Position numbers and translations under genes: made by a program | Notes under the pieces: model-generated | Seen by the model: only the letters and a program-made list of their open reading frames with translations | Told to the model about the DNA's origin: nothing | The model's database searches: none | Source of the DNA: JAJPHW01 sp963771505 | GTDB lineage: Bacteria > Acidobacteriota > Terriglobia > Terriglobales > Acidobacteriaceae | Reading direction: 5' to 3' | NCBI GenBank assembly: GCA_963771505.1 | Contig: CAVYTO010000002.1 | Coordinates: 744,001 to 808,000, forward strand | Length of the DNA: 64,000 nucleotides | Shown: piece after piece, positions 46,712 through 55,655 of the stretch | Layout: every line of letters begins with the position of its first letter | How positions within the stretch are numbered: position 1 is the first letter of the stretch

Positions 46712-47008
46712 ATGATGTCGGCAGGCTCACGATTTACCATCGTCACAATCCCTCCCTCTGCAACAGCCACAGATCGTTATTACAGGCGCTGCACCTGCCC
46801 GGCTTGGGTAGAGGGAATGATCGGCGATAAATATGTTCGCCGCAGCCTGAAGACCCGCAGCTGGGAGCGAGCGGTCGCGACGGTACGGAAGATGGACGCG
46901 ACGGGAGCTTCCCACTCCAGAGCCAGCCAAGAAATGCACCTCCGGCAGCGCCTCAAATCGTCTGCTGTTGGCGCAAAGCTAGCCCCACTCAATCACGCTG
47001 TCCGGTGA
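46712..47008 (+). pseudogene. Truncated phage-type integrase, N-terminal arm-binding part
   Basis: A 98-codon frame beginning MMSAGSRFTIVTIPPSATAT. The segment YYRRCTCPAWVEGMIGDKY followed by VRRSLKTRSWERAVATVRKMD matches the N-terminal DNA-binding arm of tyrosine integrases common in Acidobacteria. The core and catalytic domains are missing and the last 30 codons look like random sequence. Its position 55 bases after ssrA fits an integrase at the attL end. Confidence 0.65.
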
Positions 47009-47236
47009 ATGTTCGGCGGACAGCTATTCCCGGCAGGAATGGCTGGGGAGAATCAGAGTGATTGGTCTCTCACTGCTGCGTTCTCCCGGTAGGATCTACA
47101 TAACTTCCTGTTAGCCGACCATCCACCCAAAACGCCCGCAAGAAGCACGTTGAAACAACTCTTGAGCGCCTTGGCCCGCTGTCATTCATTGAGAACTTGG
47201 CGATTAAGGGCGGACTTCCGAAAGCAAGTTCTCCAT

Positions 47237-47256
47237 TGTTGGACAGCTGTCCAACA
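47237..47256. repeat. Perfect 20-base palindrome
   Basis: TGTTGGACAG is followed directly by its reverse complement, with no loop. It lies 52 bases upstream of the esterase ATG, where an operator or promoter-overlapping site is expected. Palindromes of this kind commonly bind dimeric repressors such as TetR-family proteins, but no such regulator is in the island. Confidence 0.6.
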
Positions 47257-47308
47257 GACGGCAGAGAAACTGGTCGTCTCGCTCTCTAGCTGATAATCTT
47301 GCCAGACC

Positions 47309-48205
47309 ATGGAATCTTTCGCCGTTCGAGTCTTCTGTTTCGTGCTGTCACTGGTGGCCGTCGGAACCGCACAGGAAGTGATCCCGCTCTATGCCGGTAC
47401 CGCGCCCGGCTCAACGCAGGAGAATTACCCGGAGAAGCAGTACTTTTCCAAAGTCTGGAACACAGACGTCGTGACCAATGTGACCCGGCCCACCCTTACC
47501 GTGTTCAAACCTTCTCCGGAGTTGAAAAATGGCACGGCAGTCGTTATCTGCCCAGGGGGGAGTTTTATGGCCTTGTCCATCGCGACTGAAGGGACTGAAG
47601 TTGCCCAGTATCTGGCCGCGAAAGGCGTGACCGCATTCGTTTTGAAATATCGCCTGATGCATACCGGCGAGGACGCCACCCAGGAATACGGGCCATTGTT
47701 CGCGGATAGACCGAAGTATGTTGAGGCCATGAAGAAGATCAAACCTTTGGCCGTTGCAGACGGGTTAGCCGCGGTCACTTGGGTTCGGCAGCATGCGGCG
47801 GAATGGGGGATTTCTCCCGATCGTATCGGAATCATCGGCTTCTCCGCCGGCGGAACGGTTACTGCCGAAGTTGCGGTCCACTACGCGCCCGAAGGTCGGC
47901 CCGCGTTTGTAGCTCCAATCTATTCGTTCGGATTATCGGACGATGTTCTCGTCCCATCGGATGCACCGCCCATGTTCATAGCAGCCGCGAGTGACGATTC
48001 GCTCTCGCCGAAGAGCGTTGCGCTCTATGAGAAGTGGACTTCCGTCCAAAAAGCGGCCGAACTGCACATTTATGCGAAGGGTAATCATGCTTTCGGAATG
48101 CGAAGGCAAAACCTTCCTACGGATCACTGGATCGACCGGTTTGTCGAATGGTTGCAATTAGAAGGCTTTCTGACAAATGGCAACACCCGAGCTAATCGCA
48201 ATTGA
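47309..48205 (+). CDS. Secreted alpha/beta hydrolase, esterase-like
   Basis: 298 residues. The signal peptide is VRVFCFVLSLVAVGTAQ. The fold shows the oxyanion region VVICPGGSFMAL, nucleophile motif GFSAGG with Ser179, a likely acid at Asp229 or Asp230 and His260 (GNHAFGM). This is the layout of BD-FAE and acetyl-xylan-type esterases that remove acyl groups from plant polysaccharides. It is the sole intact gene in the ssrA island and is preceded by a palindrome. A role in plant-polysaccharide breakdown is inferred. Confidence 0.87.
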   Translation: MESFAVRVFCFVLSLVAVGTAQEVIPLYAGTAPGSTQENYPEKQYFSKVWNTDVVTNVTRPTLTVFKPSPELKNGTAVVICPGGSFMALSIATEGTEVAQYLAAKGVTAFVLKYRLMHTGEDATQEYGPLFADRPKYVEAMKKIKPLAVADGLAAVTWVRQHAAEWGISPDRIGIIGFSAGGTVTAEVAVHYAPEGRPAFVAPIYSFGLSDDVLVPSDAPPMFIAAASDDSLSPKSVALYEKWTSVQKAAELHIYAKGNHAFGMRRQNLPTDHWIDRFVEWLQLEGFLTNGNTRANRN

Positions 48206-48227
48206 CCAAGTTACAGAATCTAAATGG

Positions 48228-48269
48228 GGACGCGGGTTCGACTCCCGCGGCCTCCACCACCTTTTACTC
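48228..48269 (+). repeat. Right direct repeat (attR-like)
   Basis: Second copy of the tmRNA 3'-end sequence, matching 46626-46667 at 39 of 42 positions. It retains the CCA-like end but no tmRNA body. The last base coincides with the first base of the ECF sigma factor stop codon on the minus strand, so ssrA and that gene were direct neighbours before insertion. Confidence 0.85.
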
Positions 48270-49525
48270 TATTGAACGATCCGCTTTAGTTTTTCTTTTA
48301 ACAGCTCCTGCTCGCGCAGGTTTTGCGTCATTGCGATTGCGCGTTGGATTTCGTCTCGCGCCTCGTCGAACCTGCCCAGCTTTGCCAGCATGTCTCCGCG
48401 GACGGTGGGAAGCAGGTGGTAGGCAACCAACGCGGGGTCGTCGGTAAGCTTATCGACCGCATCGAGTCCAGCGGCAGGGCCTCGCGCCATGCCGACCGCA
48501 ACTGCCCGATTCAGCCCTACGATAGGCGATGGACTGATCTGCAACAGCGCGTCATAGAGAAGAACCACCTGCTCCCAGTCGGTCTCTTCGGCAGTGAGGG
48601 CCCGCATGTGGCAGGCGGCGATGGCCGCCTGCAAAGCATACTGCTTCGCGCCGCCGCCAAGTGTTTGCGCGTGTTCGAGCGCAGCCATCCCCCGCCGAAT
48701 CTGGGCGTGGTTCCACAATGAGCGGTCCTGGTTCGGCAACAAGACTGCTTCGCCACTTTTTCCGAGGCGCGCCGCGTTGCGCGATGCCTGCAACTCCATC
48801 AACGCGAGCAGGCCGTGGACTTCCGGTTCGCCGGGAAGAAGTTGCGCCAGCATGCGTCCAAGGCGCAGCGCCTCGTCGCAGAGCGCGGCCCGCATCCATT
48901 GTTCCCCCGAGGTCGCGGTATATCCCTCGTTGAAAATCAGGTAGACGACCGAGAGTACAGATTCCACCCGACTGCGTAACTCGTCGCCGCGCGGCGTCTC
49001 AAATGGAACACGCGCTTCCGAGAGAGTCCTCTTGGCGCGAAAAATTCGCTGCCCCATGGTCTTCTCTGGCACCAGAAAGGCGCGCGCAATTTCAGGAGTC
49101 GTAAGCCCGCAGATCAGTCGCAGCGTCAGCGCGATGCGCCCTTCAACTGCGAGCACCGGATGGCACGCGGTGAAGATAAGCCGCAGAACGTCGTCGTCGA
49201 TGACTTGGTCAAGCGCCAGATCGAGCGCGTCCGCGAGCTGCTGCTGTTGAAATTCAAGTTCACGAGCAATTTCTTCGTGCTTTTGTATCAGCATCTGGCC
49301 ACGTCGCAAATAGTCGATGGCGCGACGCTTCGCCGCCGTCCTCAGCCACGCCGCAGGGTTTTCAGGGATACCCTCTTCGGGCCACAGCTCGAGCGCCGTC
49401 ACCAGAGCGTCCTGCGACAATTCCTCGGCAACGCCGATATCGCGGGTGACGCGCGCAATCCCAGCAATCAGCCGCGTGGACTCAATCTTCCAAACCGCCT
49501 CAATCGTCTTGTGGATATCGGGCAT
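48269..49525 (-). CDS. ECF42-like RNA polymerase sigma factor with C-terminal TPR-like extension
   Basis: 418 residues. Region 2 is at about 1-80 (AIARVTRDIGVAEELSQDALVTALELWP), and region 4 is at about 120-170 (LRLICGLTTPEIARAFLVPEKTMGQRIFRAKRTL). The last 240 residues are helical, TPR-like (YLIFNEGYTA, RSLWNHAQIRRGMAALEHA), as in the ECF42 group. ECF42 sigma factors lack a normal anti-sigma factor and are typically encoded next to DGPF (YCII-related) genes. Here two DGPF genes lie 6-7 kb away, each with a promoter that fits the ECF42 consensus. Confidence 0.88.
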   Translation of the reverse strand: MPDIHKTIEAVWKIESTRLIAGIARVTRDIGVAEELSQDALVTALELWPEEGIPENPAAWLRTAAKRRAIDYLRRGQMLIQKHEEIARELEFQQQQLADALDLALDQVIDDDVLRLIFTACHPVLAVEGRIALTLRLICGLTTPEIARAFLVPEKTMGQRIFRAKRTLSEARVPFETPRGDELRSRVESVLSVVYLIFNEGYTATSGEQWMRAALCDEALRLGRMLAQLLPGEPEVHGLLALMELQASRNAARLGKSGEAVLLPNQDRSLWNHAQIRRGMAALEHAQTLGGGAKQYALQAAIAACHMRALTAEETDWEQVVLLYDALLQISPSPIVGLNRAVAVGMARGPAAGLDAVDKLTDDPALVAYHLLPTVRGDMLAKLGRFDEARDEIQRAIAMTQNLREQELLKEKLKRIVQ

Positions 49526-49693
49526 GAGTTGGGGTTATGGGGGATTGTAATAAAAGCCAGGGAATATTCCGCCTGTCCCGCATTTTTCCAACCTTGCATC
49601 TTCTTGGTCGCGGAGAAAACCGGGATGGACGGAACAATCCAGTGTTTAGATGATTTTAGATTGTGAAGTCCCGCTGTCCTGCTTTTCGGCTTG

Positions 49694-50149
49694 CTACGAA
49701 GAAGCAATCCCCCCTGCCGATTGGCGGACGATCCGCGCCGAACTAGTTACCGTCTCACTGTCAGCCCAAGTCCACGCCCGCCAGATGATGACCACCGTAC
49801 ATACAGTTTCGATCGTGGCGAAGAACACGTATGCTGGAAATGTGGGGTCGCGGTAGTCGCCGTTTGTCAGAGGCAGAACGAAGGTCAGAAAGCCGTTTAT
49901 AAGGGTCAGAATGACACCCGCGATAATATTCGCCAGACGGTTTGCTTTAAAAGGAAGCAGCCGAGACGCCAGAATCATGGCGATGGGTATTTCCATCAAG
50001 ACCGCGGAACCGATCAAGGCCCATGGTGGGAGATGCGGCGCATTATTCGGTGAGCCCACGAAAGCGTACAGGGCAAGCACGTCCGCATACAGGTAGTTCA
50101 ATAACGCGAACAGCCACAACTGAGATAACCGCACTCTTGTGTCATGCAT
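49694..50149 (-). CDS. Four-helix membrane protein, DUF6326-like
   Basis: 151 residues, with AGGAGG five bases before the ATG. Four hydrophobic segments: LWLFALLNYLYADVLALY, LIGSAVLMEIPIAMILASRLL, IIAGVILTLINGFLTFVLPL and VFFATIETVCTVVIIWRAW. The LSQLWLFALLNYLYADVL start is what I associate with DUF6326. Function unknown. A plausible upstream partner on the same strand is not visible. Confidence 0.75.
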   Translation of the reverse strand: MHDTRVRLSQLWLFALLNYLYADVLALYAFVGSPNNAPHLPPWALIGSAVLMEIPIAMILASRLLPFKANRLANIIAGVILTLINGFLTFVLPLTNGDYRDPTFPAYVFFATIETVCTVVIIWRAWTWADSETVTSSARIVRQSAGGIASS

Positions 50150-50299
50150 GTGAACCTCCTACCGAACAGCTACGGTCAAGTGGCAGAATAGGTTCCCGAA
50201 GAACGATCGCCGCGGTTGGCCAGGCTTTTCTATATCGCGGCTCACGATGGCCAGACTTCACAATCCAAGCGAAGAAGTGCGTCAGCGTCACAAGAAAAG

Positions 50300-50398
50300 G
50301 TGAATACCCTGGCGCGCTTTGATCGCGACGTGCTGTCGCAGGCCGGAGTCACCGACTTAATCCTGCTCGAAGGGGCCGCCGATCTCTTGCTACCCAAC
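50300..50398 (+). pseudogene. Fragment of an SGNH/GDSL hydrolase
   Basis: The 33-codon segment reads VNTLARFDRDVLSQAGVTDL then ILLEGAADL. It resembles the block of SGNH hydrolases containing ARFDRDVLxQxGVTHVIVLEGxND. The rest of the gene is missing and the surrounding sequence shows no further match. The gene-poor stretch 50150-50568 holds only this remnant. Confidence 0.45.
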
Positions 50399-50568
50399 AT
50401 GACCGTTCCGAAGGACGCGGGCTCGCCGGGCCAGTTCCCCGAACCGGGGCAGAACGAGGGTGTTACGAAACTCCATGCCTCGAACGTCGCTGGTAGGCGC
50501 GGTTACATACGAATCGCGACAACCTGCCAATAGATGACAGGAAGACAATCGCGGAGCCTACGCCGCAG

Positions 50569-51633
50569 CTAATCTTCTTTAGGGCTGTGAGATTCGTTGC
50601 CAGCTTCGATTGGGCCCAGCACATCGAAGACGCCGAGGGCAGCCGCTGTTAACGGTGCAGCGAGGGCCAGACCGAGGGGGCCGGCGATGACGGCCAACAA
50701 GAGCTGGGCAGTCATCGTGAGAGCTGGAGGCAGACGGACGATTCTCCGTTCCAGCAAAGGAGTGATGACGTTGCCTTCCAGAAAATGGACCGCCAGAAAT
50801 AGGAGCACGGTGAACAGCCCCTTCATCGGACTGATGGCAACGGCCAATAAAGCAGCCGGAACAACCGACAAGATGGGACCGATGTTCGGAATGAAAGTGA
50901 GTAGGGCCGCGATCATGCCGAGAATGCCAGCAAGCGGTACACCCAGCATCCACAAGCCTATCGCCACAATAACTCCCACGGCGGTCATTGAAAGCATCTG
51001 CGAGAGAACCCACCAGCGTAAGTTCCGAACTGCTGCGGCGGCGCAAGCGTTGAGCCTAGTTCTGAATGCCGAAGGCGTCACCCTCTGAATATAAGCAAAG
51101 TAGACCTTCGGTTCAGCTGCTAGATAGAGGCCGAGAAAGCCGACGAGCACGAGCCCTGATAGTACCGTCGCCGTGCTCAGAACGATCCCCCCAATGCGCG
51201 TCAACGCGGAACTGACACTACTCGAAAGCTGGGAGTAGTCGGACCACTGTGCAAGCAACCAGCTTCCCCAGCCATAACCATTGACCCTTTCCATGAGTTG
51301 GTGTGCCGCTTGAGGCAGGTCGGTTTGCAGATCTGCGAACTGAGCGATGATACTGGGGCCACTGAGCCAGACAGTCAAACCAACTAATCCGCTTGCAACG
51401 CAAAGAATGAGTAGGAAGGATATTCGCCGACCGATTTTGTATCTTGTGCCAAGCCAATCGACGACCGCAGTCATGAGCGCTGCCACCACAATCGCCGCAA
51501 ACAGAAGCATTAGAATCACTCTTCCGAGCCAGGCAAGCAAGAGCGCAACGATCAACCCCACGCCGATAAGCAAAAGGGTCGTCGGCGAGGGATTCTTAGG
51601 ACTTGCGATCGAAGATAAGGGGGAGTCACGCAC
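50569..51633 (-). CDS. AI-2E / PerM family transporter
   Basis: 354 residues from a GTG. Eight or so hydrophobic segments with the family's pattern: an N-terminal hairpin (TTLLLIGVGLIVALLLAWLGRVILMLLFAAIVVAAL), a long soluble middle, and a C-terminal part with FIPNIGPILSVVPAALLAV and HFLEGNVITPLLERRIVRLPPALTM. The family includes the putative AI-2 exporter TqsA and Na+/H+ antiporters. Substrate unknown. Divergent from the P-type ATPase. Confidence 0.88.
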   Translation of the reverse strand: MRDSPLSSIASPKNPSPTTLLLIGVGLIVALLLAWLGRVILMLLFAAIVVAALMTAVVDWLGTRYKIGRRISFLLILCVASGLVGLTVWLSGPSIIAQFADLQTDLPQAAHQLMERVNGYGWGSWLLAQWSDYSQLSSSVSSALTRIGGIVLSTATVLSGLVLVGFLGLYLAAEPKVYFAYIQRVTPSAFRTRLNACAAAAVRNLRWWVLSQMLSMTAVGVIVAIGLWMLGVPLAGILGMIAALLTFIPNIGPILSVVPAALLAVAISPMKGLFTVLLFLAVHFLEGNVITPLLERRIVRLPPALTMTAQLLLAVIAGPLGLALAAPLTAAALGVFDVLGPIEAGNESHSPKED

Positions 51634-51730
51634 GCCAGACGAGTATAGGCCTATTGAAATTGAACTATAGTGCTCTCGGACACACCTTTAGCTGCAAGAG
51701 CGTTGTAGTCTTCTCCAACGAGCGTGTGCC

Positions 51731-53644
51731 ATGAATGAACCCAATACAATCACGAAGTGGCTAGACAGCCCTGTCGCACACATCGCAACGGCCAGCTTCA
51801 TCGCAGCCGGGATGATTGCAGCGATGTTGGTAAAGCTGCTCCTGCACGATTTGCATATTCTGAATATCGTCCTGCTGGTTGCCATTGCCGGTGCCAGCGT
51901 TCCATTAATGATCTCCCTTGTACAGCAGGTCGTTAAGGGAAACTTCAGCGTCGATATCCTTGCTCTGCTCTCAATTGTGACCTCCCTGATACTTGGACAG
52001 TATTGGGTTGCGGCCATCGTGGTCTTGATGCTCTCCGGTGGTCAGGCACTCGAGGGCTTTGCTACCCGCCGCGCCTCTTCTGTACTGAACGCCTTGGCAA
52101 AGCGAATGCCGCAAATAGCCCACAGAGCGGGTACTGCCGCAGAGGACGTATCCATCGACTCGATTGTCGTCGGCGATGAACTCCTCATCTATCCCCATGA
52201 AATCTGCCCGGTCGATGGGCTCGTGGTCAGCGGGCAAGGCAGCATGGATGAGTCGTATCTCACAGGCGAGCCATTCCTGATCGCAAAAGCGCCAGGAACG
52301 AATGTGCTTTCCGGTTCCATCAACGGGAATGTGGCACTAACAATCCGGGCGACGAAGATCGCCAGCGACTCACGTTACGCGAAGATCGTGGAAGTGCTCC
52401 ATGCTTCGGAGGAGAACCGGCCTCAGATACAGCGGCTCGGCGACAGGCTTGGTTCCTGGTACACGCCGCTTGCCATTGCCATCGCGTTGGCAAGCTGGTA
52501 CTTCAGCGGCCAGTCCGAGCGATTCCTGGCCGTACTGGTCATCGCAACGCCATGTCCCCTGTTGATCTCGATTCCAGTGGCGATCATCGGTGCTATTTCT
52601 GTCGGAGCCAAGCTCGGTATCATCATCAAGGACCCATCCATCCTCGAAAAGATGGATACCTGCCACACTCTGATCGTCGACAAAACTGGCACGCTGACCT
52701 ACGGTAAGCCGACTGTCACATCGATTGATTGCCTCGGTGCCACAACCCGCGAGATGGCGTTGCAGTATATGGCAAGCCTGGAGCGCTACTCGAAACATCC
52801 CCTGGCAAGCGCCGTGCTTGCTGCTGCAGTGAAGGACAAGTTGGAACTCCTCAGTGTCGAGAATGTCTCCGAAGCGCCTGGGGCCGGTCTCACGGGTCTG
52901 GTTGCAGGGCGACAGGTCACGGTCACGGGGCGTGGCAAGCTTTCCCCCGAAAACTCGTCAGCGATGCCTCCCGTCTCGCCGGGCCTGGAATGCATACTCC
53001 TTCTCGATGGTAAACTCGCTGGCGTTGTCCACTTTCAGGACGAACCCCGTCGCGAGAGCAGATCCTTTCTCAGTCATCTGGACTCGAAGCACTCCATCTC
53101 CAAAATCATCCTGCTTTCAGGCGACCGTGCTCCCGAGGTCGCTCTCTTTGCGGAGCGCATGGGCATTACAGAGGCCTACGGAGGCAAGAGCCCTGAAGAG
53201 AAGGTTGCACTGGTACACAAGACGACCCTGCAAGGGAGAACGCTCTACATCGGGGACGGAATCAACGACGCGCCAGCGATGATGGCGGCGACAGCGGGAA
53301 TCGCGTTGGGCGTGAACAGCGACATTACTTCAGAAGCAGCCGGCGCGGTTATCCTGCAATCATCCCTAGTTGGTGTTGACGAACTGCTGCACATTGGGCG
53401 CAGAATGCGGAGCATCGCGCTGCTTTCTGCCGTCGGAGGCATGGGACTGAGTGTTATCGGGATGGCTGCCGCGTCGTTCGGTCTGATTACGCCGATTCAG
53501 GGAGCTATTGCTCAAGAGGCTATCGATCTTTTATCCATCCTCAACTCGTTACGCATGATTCTGCCGACAGGCTCGCTTACTGACTTTGAAACACCTCCAG
53601 ATGGCGCAAAAACTCTACTGGGAACCGACCAATCCATACCGTGA
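51731..53644 (+). CDS. P1B-type metal-transporting ATPase with TPC motif
   Basis: 637 residues without an N-terminal metal-binding domain. Actuator motif SYLTGEPF, transmembrane metal site TPCPLL near residue 272, phosphorylation site DKTGTLT with Asp near 317, HP motif YSKHPLASA near 355 and hinge GDGINDAPAM are present. The CPx position reads TPC and not CPC or SPC, which in the usual scheme points to the P1B-5 class (nickel/iron). No hemerythrin-like tail is present. The metal is uncertain. No metal regulator is adjacent. Confidence 0.9.
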   Translation: MNEPNTITKWLDSPVAHIATASFIAAGMIAAMLVKLLLHDLHILNIVLLVAIAGASVPLMISLVQQVVKGNFSVDILALLSIVTSLILGQYWVAAIVVLMLSGGQALEGFATRRASSVLNALAKRMPQIAHRAGTAAEDVSIDSIVVGDELLIYPHEICPVDGLVVSGQGSMDESYLTGEPFLIAKAPGTNVLSGSINGNVALTIRATKIASDSRYAKIVEVLHASEENRPQIQRLGDRLGSWYTPLAIAIALASWYFSGQSERFLAVLVIATPCPLLISIPVAIIGAISVGAKLGIIIKDPSILEKMDTCHTLIVDKTGTLTYGKPTVTSIDCLGATTREMALQYMASLERYSKHPLASAVLAAAVKDKLELLSVENVSEAPGAGLTGLVAGRQVTVTGRGKLSPENSSAMPPVSPGLECILLLDGKLAGVVHFQDEPRRESRSFLSHLDSKHSISKIILLSGDRAPEVALFAERMGITEAYGGKSPEEKVALVHKTTLQGRTLYIGDGINDAPAMMAATAGIALGVNSDITSEAAGAVILQSSLVGVDELLHIGRRMRSIALLSAVGGMGLSVIGMAAASFGLITPIQGAIAQEAIDLLSILNSLRMILPTGSLTDFETPPDGAKTLLGTDQSIP

Positions 53645-53859
53645 ACGGGTGTTCGGATCTATCGCTCCGATTGCTGTGTATGCTGCGCAATTTGGAGGTT
53701 CACTTCCATTCACTCCGATAGACGCCGTTGTGGCCTTACAAATGCTCATAAGCAACAGCTCCCATGAAGTTACAAACGGATTTCAAGGTGGGGCCGCTGC
53801 AGCCTTTTAAACAGAGATAAATGAGAAGATTGCCTTACTACCCGGAGGCATCTCTTCTT

Positions 53860-54049
53860 ATGAGTTACATCCAAGGTGAGGGGCGAGATCGGGGAACGCT
53901 GTTCCCCCGTGGTACTCGACGACTTTGTGCCAGCCGATCATGTGTGCCGAGTGATTGACGCATTTGTCGAAAAACTCATGATGTCGAAGCTTGGCTTCGA
54001 GCGCGCTCAAGCCGCGGTTCCTACACGCCCGTCGGTAGTAGGCGGCTAG
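53860..54049 (+). pseudogene. Frameshifted N-terminal remnant of an IS1182-like transposase
   Basis: From the ATG the frame reads MSYIQGEGRDRGTLFP; after a +1 shift it continues VVLDDFVPADHVCRVIDAFV then EKLMMSKLGFERAQA. This matches the start of IS1182-type transposases (YIQGEDRxQxTLLPxxLDDYV). No inverted repeats or catalytic domain follow. The stretch 53645-53859 shows nothing else I can support. Confidence 0.6.
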
Positions 54050-54786
54050 TGGTGTTGCATTGCAGCTCCTGTTGCAGCTTCAGTTCCGTCTGACCAGCGT
54101 TGCACGGGGATCACGAACTGAGTCAACTGCTCGCCGGGATCGCTCACAGCAATGACGGGAGAGCCTGGCAGGTTCGCTCCCCAAATGGCCGCGTCGGTCT
54201 GCGAATAGAAAAACATCAGATGAGATGGCCAATGCGGCGCTACATCGCCGCCGTAGCCCTGCTTCCCCATCATGTAGCACATCGCGCCGGGTTCCATTGG
54301 CGGCAGTTCTTTTTTGGCCACTGCGGCGGCGACGGCGTCGTTCACTTGAGCCAGCGTTTGTCCTGCCAGAGTAAGGTCGGTGATTCTGGTGATGCGAAGA
54401 AGGTAGCTGTGCGCAGCAGCCGCGTTCATACACATGGGAACTCGCACTTTCGGATTCCAAAAGTCGGGATCGGCTGCCGCGCTCCATCCTCGTCCGACGA
54501 TGCACACGAAACCGTTTGTGCCTTTGGCCGCCGTTTCGTAACCGTGACGGCCGAGGACCATGACCTCCGCGTCGCGCGAAATGGAGTCCGGGGCCGCAGT
54601 ACGGGCCAGCGCGATCTCCGCGCTCCGATCCGCCATCAGATATTGCTCGAGCGGGGCCATCTTCGCATACGGCGTCGCGGCTTCCTGCGGTTTCGCCTGC
54701 TGTGCTCCGGCTTGATACGCCATGCCGAGAACAACCAGCAGCGCGAAGCTTTTCATTGTGATTGCGCGAACATTCTTTTTCCGCAT
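54046..54786 (-). CDS. Secreted protein of unknown function, paralogue 1
   Basis: 246 residues, with AGGAGGA about six bases before the ATG. A signal peptide (MKSFALLVVLGMAYQAGAQ) is followed by a domain shared with the upstream gene. Common blocks are EQYLMADRSAEIALARTAAP, VLGRHGYETAAKGTNGFVC, FWNPKVR, MEPGAMCYMMGKQGYGGD, WGANLPGSPV and WSDGTE. No catalytic motif is recognised. It is probably the last gene of an operon with paralogue 2 and a DGPF gene. Confidence 0.78.
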   Translation of the reverse strand: MRKKNVRAITMKSFALLVVLGMAYQAGAQQAKPQEAATPYAKMAPLEQYLMADRSAEIALARTAAPDSISRDAEVMVLGRHGYETAAKGTNGFVCIVGRGWSAAADPDFWNPKVRVPMCMNAAAAHSYLLRITRITDLTLAGQTLAQVNDAVAAAVAKKELPPMEPGAMCYMMGKQGYGGDVAPHWPSHLMFFYSQTDAAIWGANLPGSPVIAVSDPGEQLTQFVIPVQRWSDGTEAATGAAMQHH

Positions 54787-54859
54787 TATGCTCCTCCTGG
54801 GTGGGTGCCTGGTTGCGCCGCGCCGTTGAAGTGCACGGCGCCGATCAGTTGATACGCTT

Positions 54860-55618
54860 TCACATGCTTGCTCCTGGCGTTCCGTCAGACCACTTGTCTG
54901 CGCCTACCAGGAATACGGCGATGGGCGGGAAGCTTTGCAGATCGGGATACGACTGCTCGGACAGGCACCAATAATTGACCCCCATCACCGGAGAATTGGG
55001 GACATTCGCGCCCCAGGCTGGAACGTCTTTCATTGGCGCGTAGAACATGAGGTGAGGCATGTTATGACCACCCTGATCGGTAAGATAGGACGCCTTCCCC
55101 ATCATGTAATCGACGCCGCCCGGCTCGATCGCTGGCAACGCTTTCTTCTGTATCTCCGCCTTCATTGCGGCAATGACCTCGACCTTGGAATGGCCAGCCA
55201 GCACCAATTCAGTGCGTTTAAGGGCATACGGTAACACGGAGCGCGCGGACGGCTGATTCATGCAGTCCGCGGCTCGAACTTTCGGGTTCCAATATTCGGG
55301 GTGATCGAACATCGCCAGCCATCCGCGTCCCACCCAGCACACCCAGCCATTCTTGCCTTCGACGGCAGTTTCGTAGCCATGCCGGCCAAGCACGAGAACC
55401 GTGGCGTCGCGCGAGATGGCTTCGGGAGCGGCACTGCGCGCCAGCGCGATCTCGGCGGTTCGGTCCATGAGATATTGCTCGACCGGGGCCATGGCGGGAT
55501 AAGTCGTCGCGGCATCCTGTGCCATCGCGCGGAATGTCGTCGCTTGGTACGCCGCTGCGAGCACAACCAGCAGTGCGAAGCTTTTCATCATGAGTGCCTC
55601 AACTTTATTTTTCCGCAT
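54860..55618 (-). CDS. Secreted protein of unknown function, paralogue 2
   Basis: 252 residues from the ATG at 55618, which follows GGAGGG by five bases; the frame is open further upstream but only as an overlap of the DGPF gene. The signal peptide region is MKSFALLVVLAAAYQATT. It shares the same blocks as paralogue 1 (EQYLMDRTAEIALARSAAP, VLGRHGYETAVEGKNGWVC, YWNPKVR, YMMGKASYLTD, WGANVPNSPV, WSDGTPG). It starts 37 bases after the DGPF stop. Function unknown. Confidence 0.8.
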   Translation of the reverse strand: MRKNKVEALMMKSFALLVVLAAAYQATTFRAMAQDAATTYPAMAPVEQYLMDRTAEIALARSAAPEAISRDATVLVLGRHGYETAVEGKNGWVCWVGRGWLAMFDHPEYWNPKVRAADCMNQPSARSVLPYALKRTELVLAGHSKVEVIAAMKAEIQKKALPAIEPGGVDYMMGKASYLTDQGGHNMPHLMFYAPMKDVPAWGANVPNSPVMGVNYWCLSEQSYPDLQSFPPIAVFLVGADKWSDGTPGASM

Positions 55619-55655
55619 ATTTTTCCCTCCACGATGAACCGCGTGGGGACAGCCG

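Larger units (their letters stand above)
46626..48269. mobile_element. Decayed ssrA-inserted genomic island, about 1.6 kb
   Basis: Bounded by a 42-base direct repeat derived from the tmRNA 3' end. It contains an N-terminal integrase fragment right after the left repeat and one intact gene, a secreted esterase. A perfect 20-base palindrome lies between them. The catalytic part of the integrase is absent, so the island is probably fixed. The missing middle suggests a larger island that shrank by deletion. Confidence 0.75.

Noticed and set aside
46483..46770. A 95-codon minus-strand frame
   Set aside because: It overlaps the tmRNA 3' half, so protein-like appearance is due to structured RNA sequence.
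53586..53810. A 74-codon frame overlapping the P-type ATPase end
   Set aside because: No family resemblance and no clear ribosome binding site; a chance frame is more likely, though part of a lost C-terminal domain cannot be fully ruled out.
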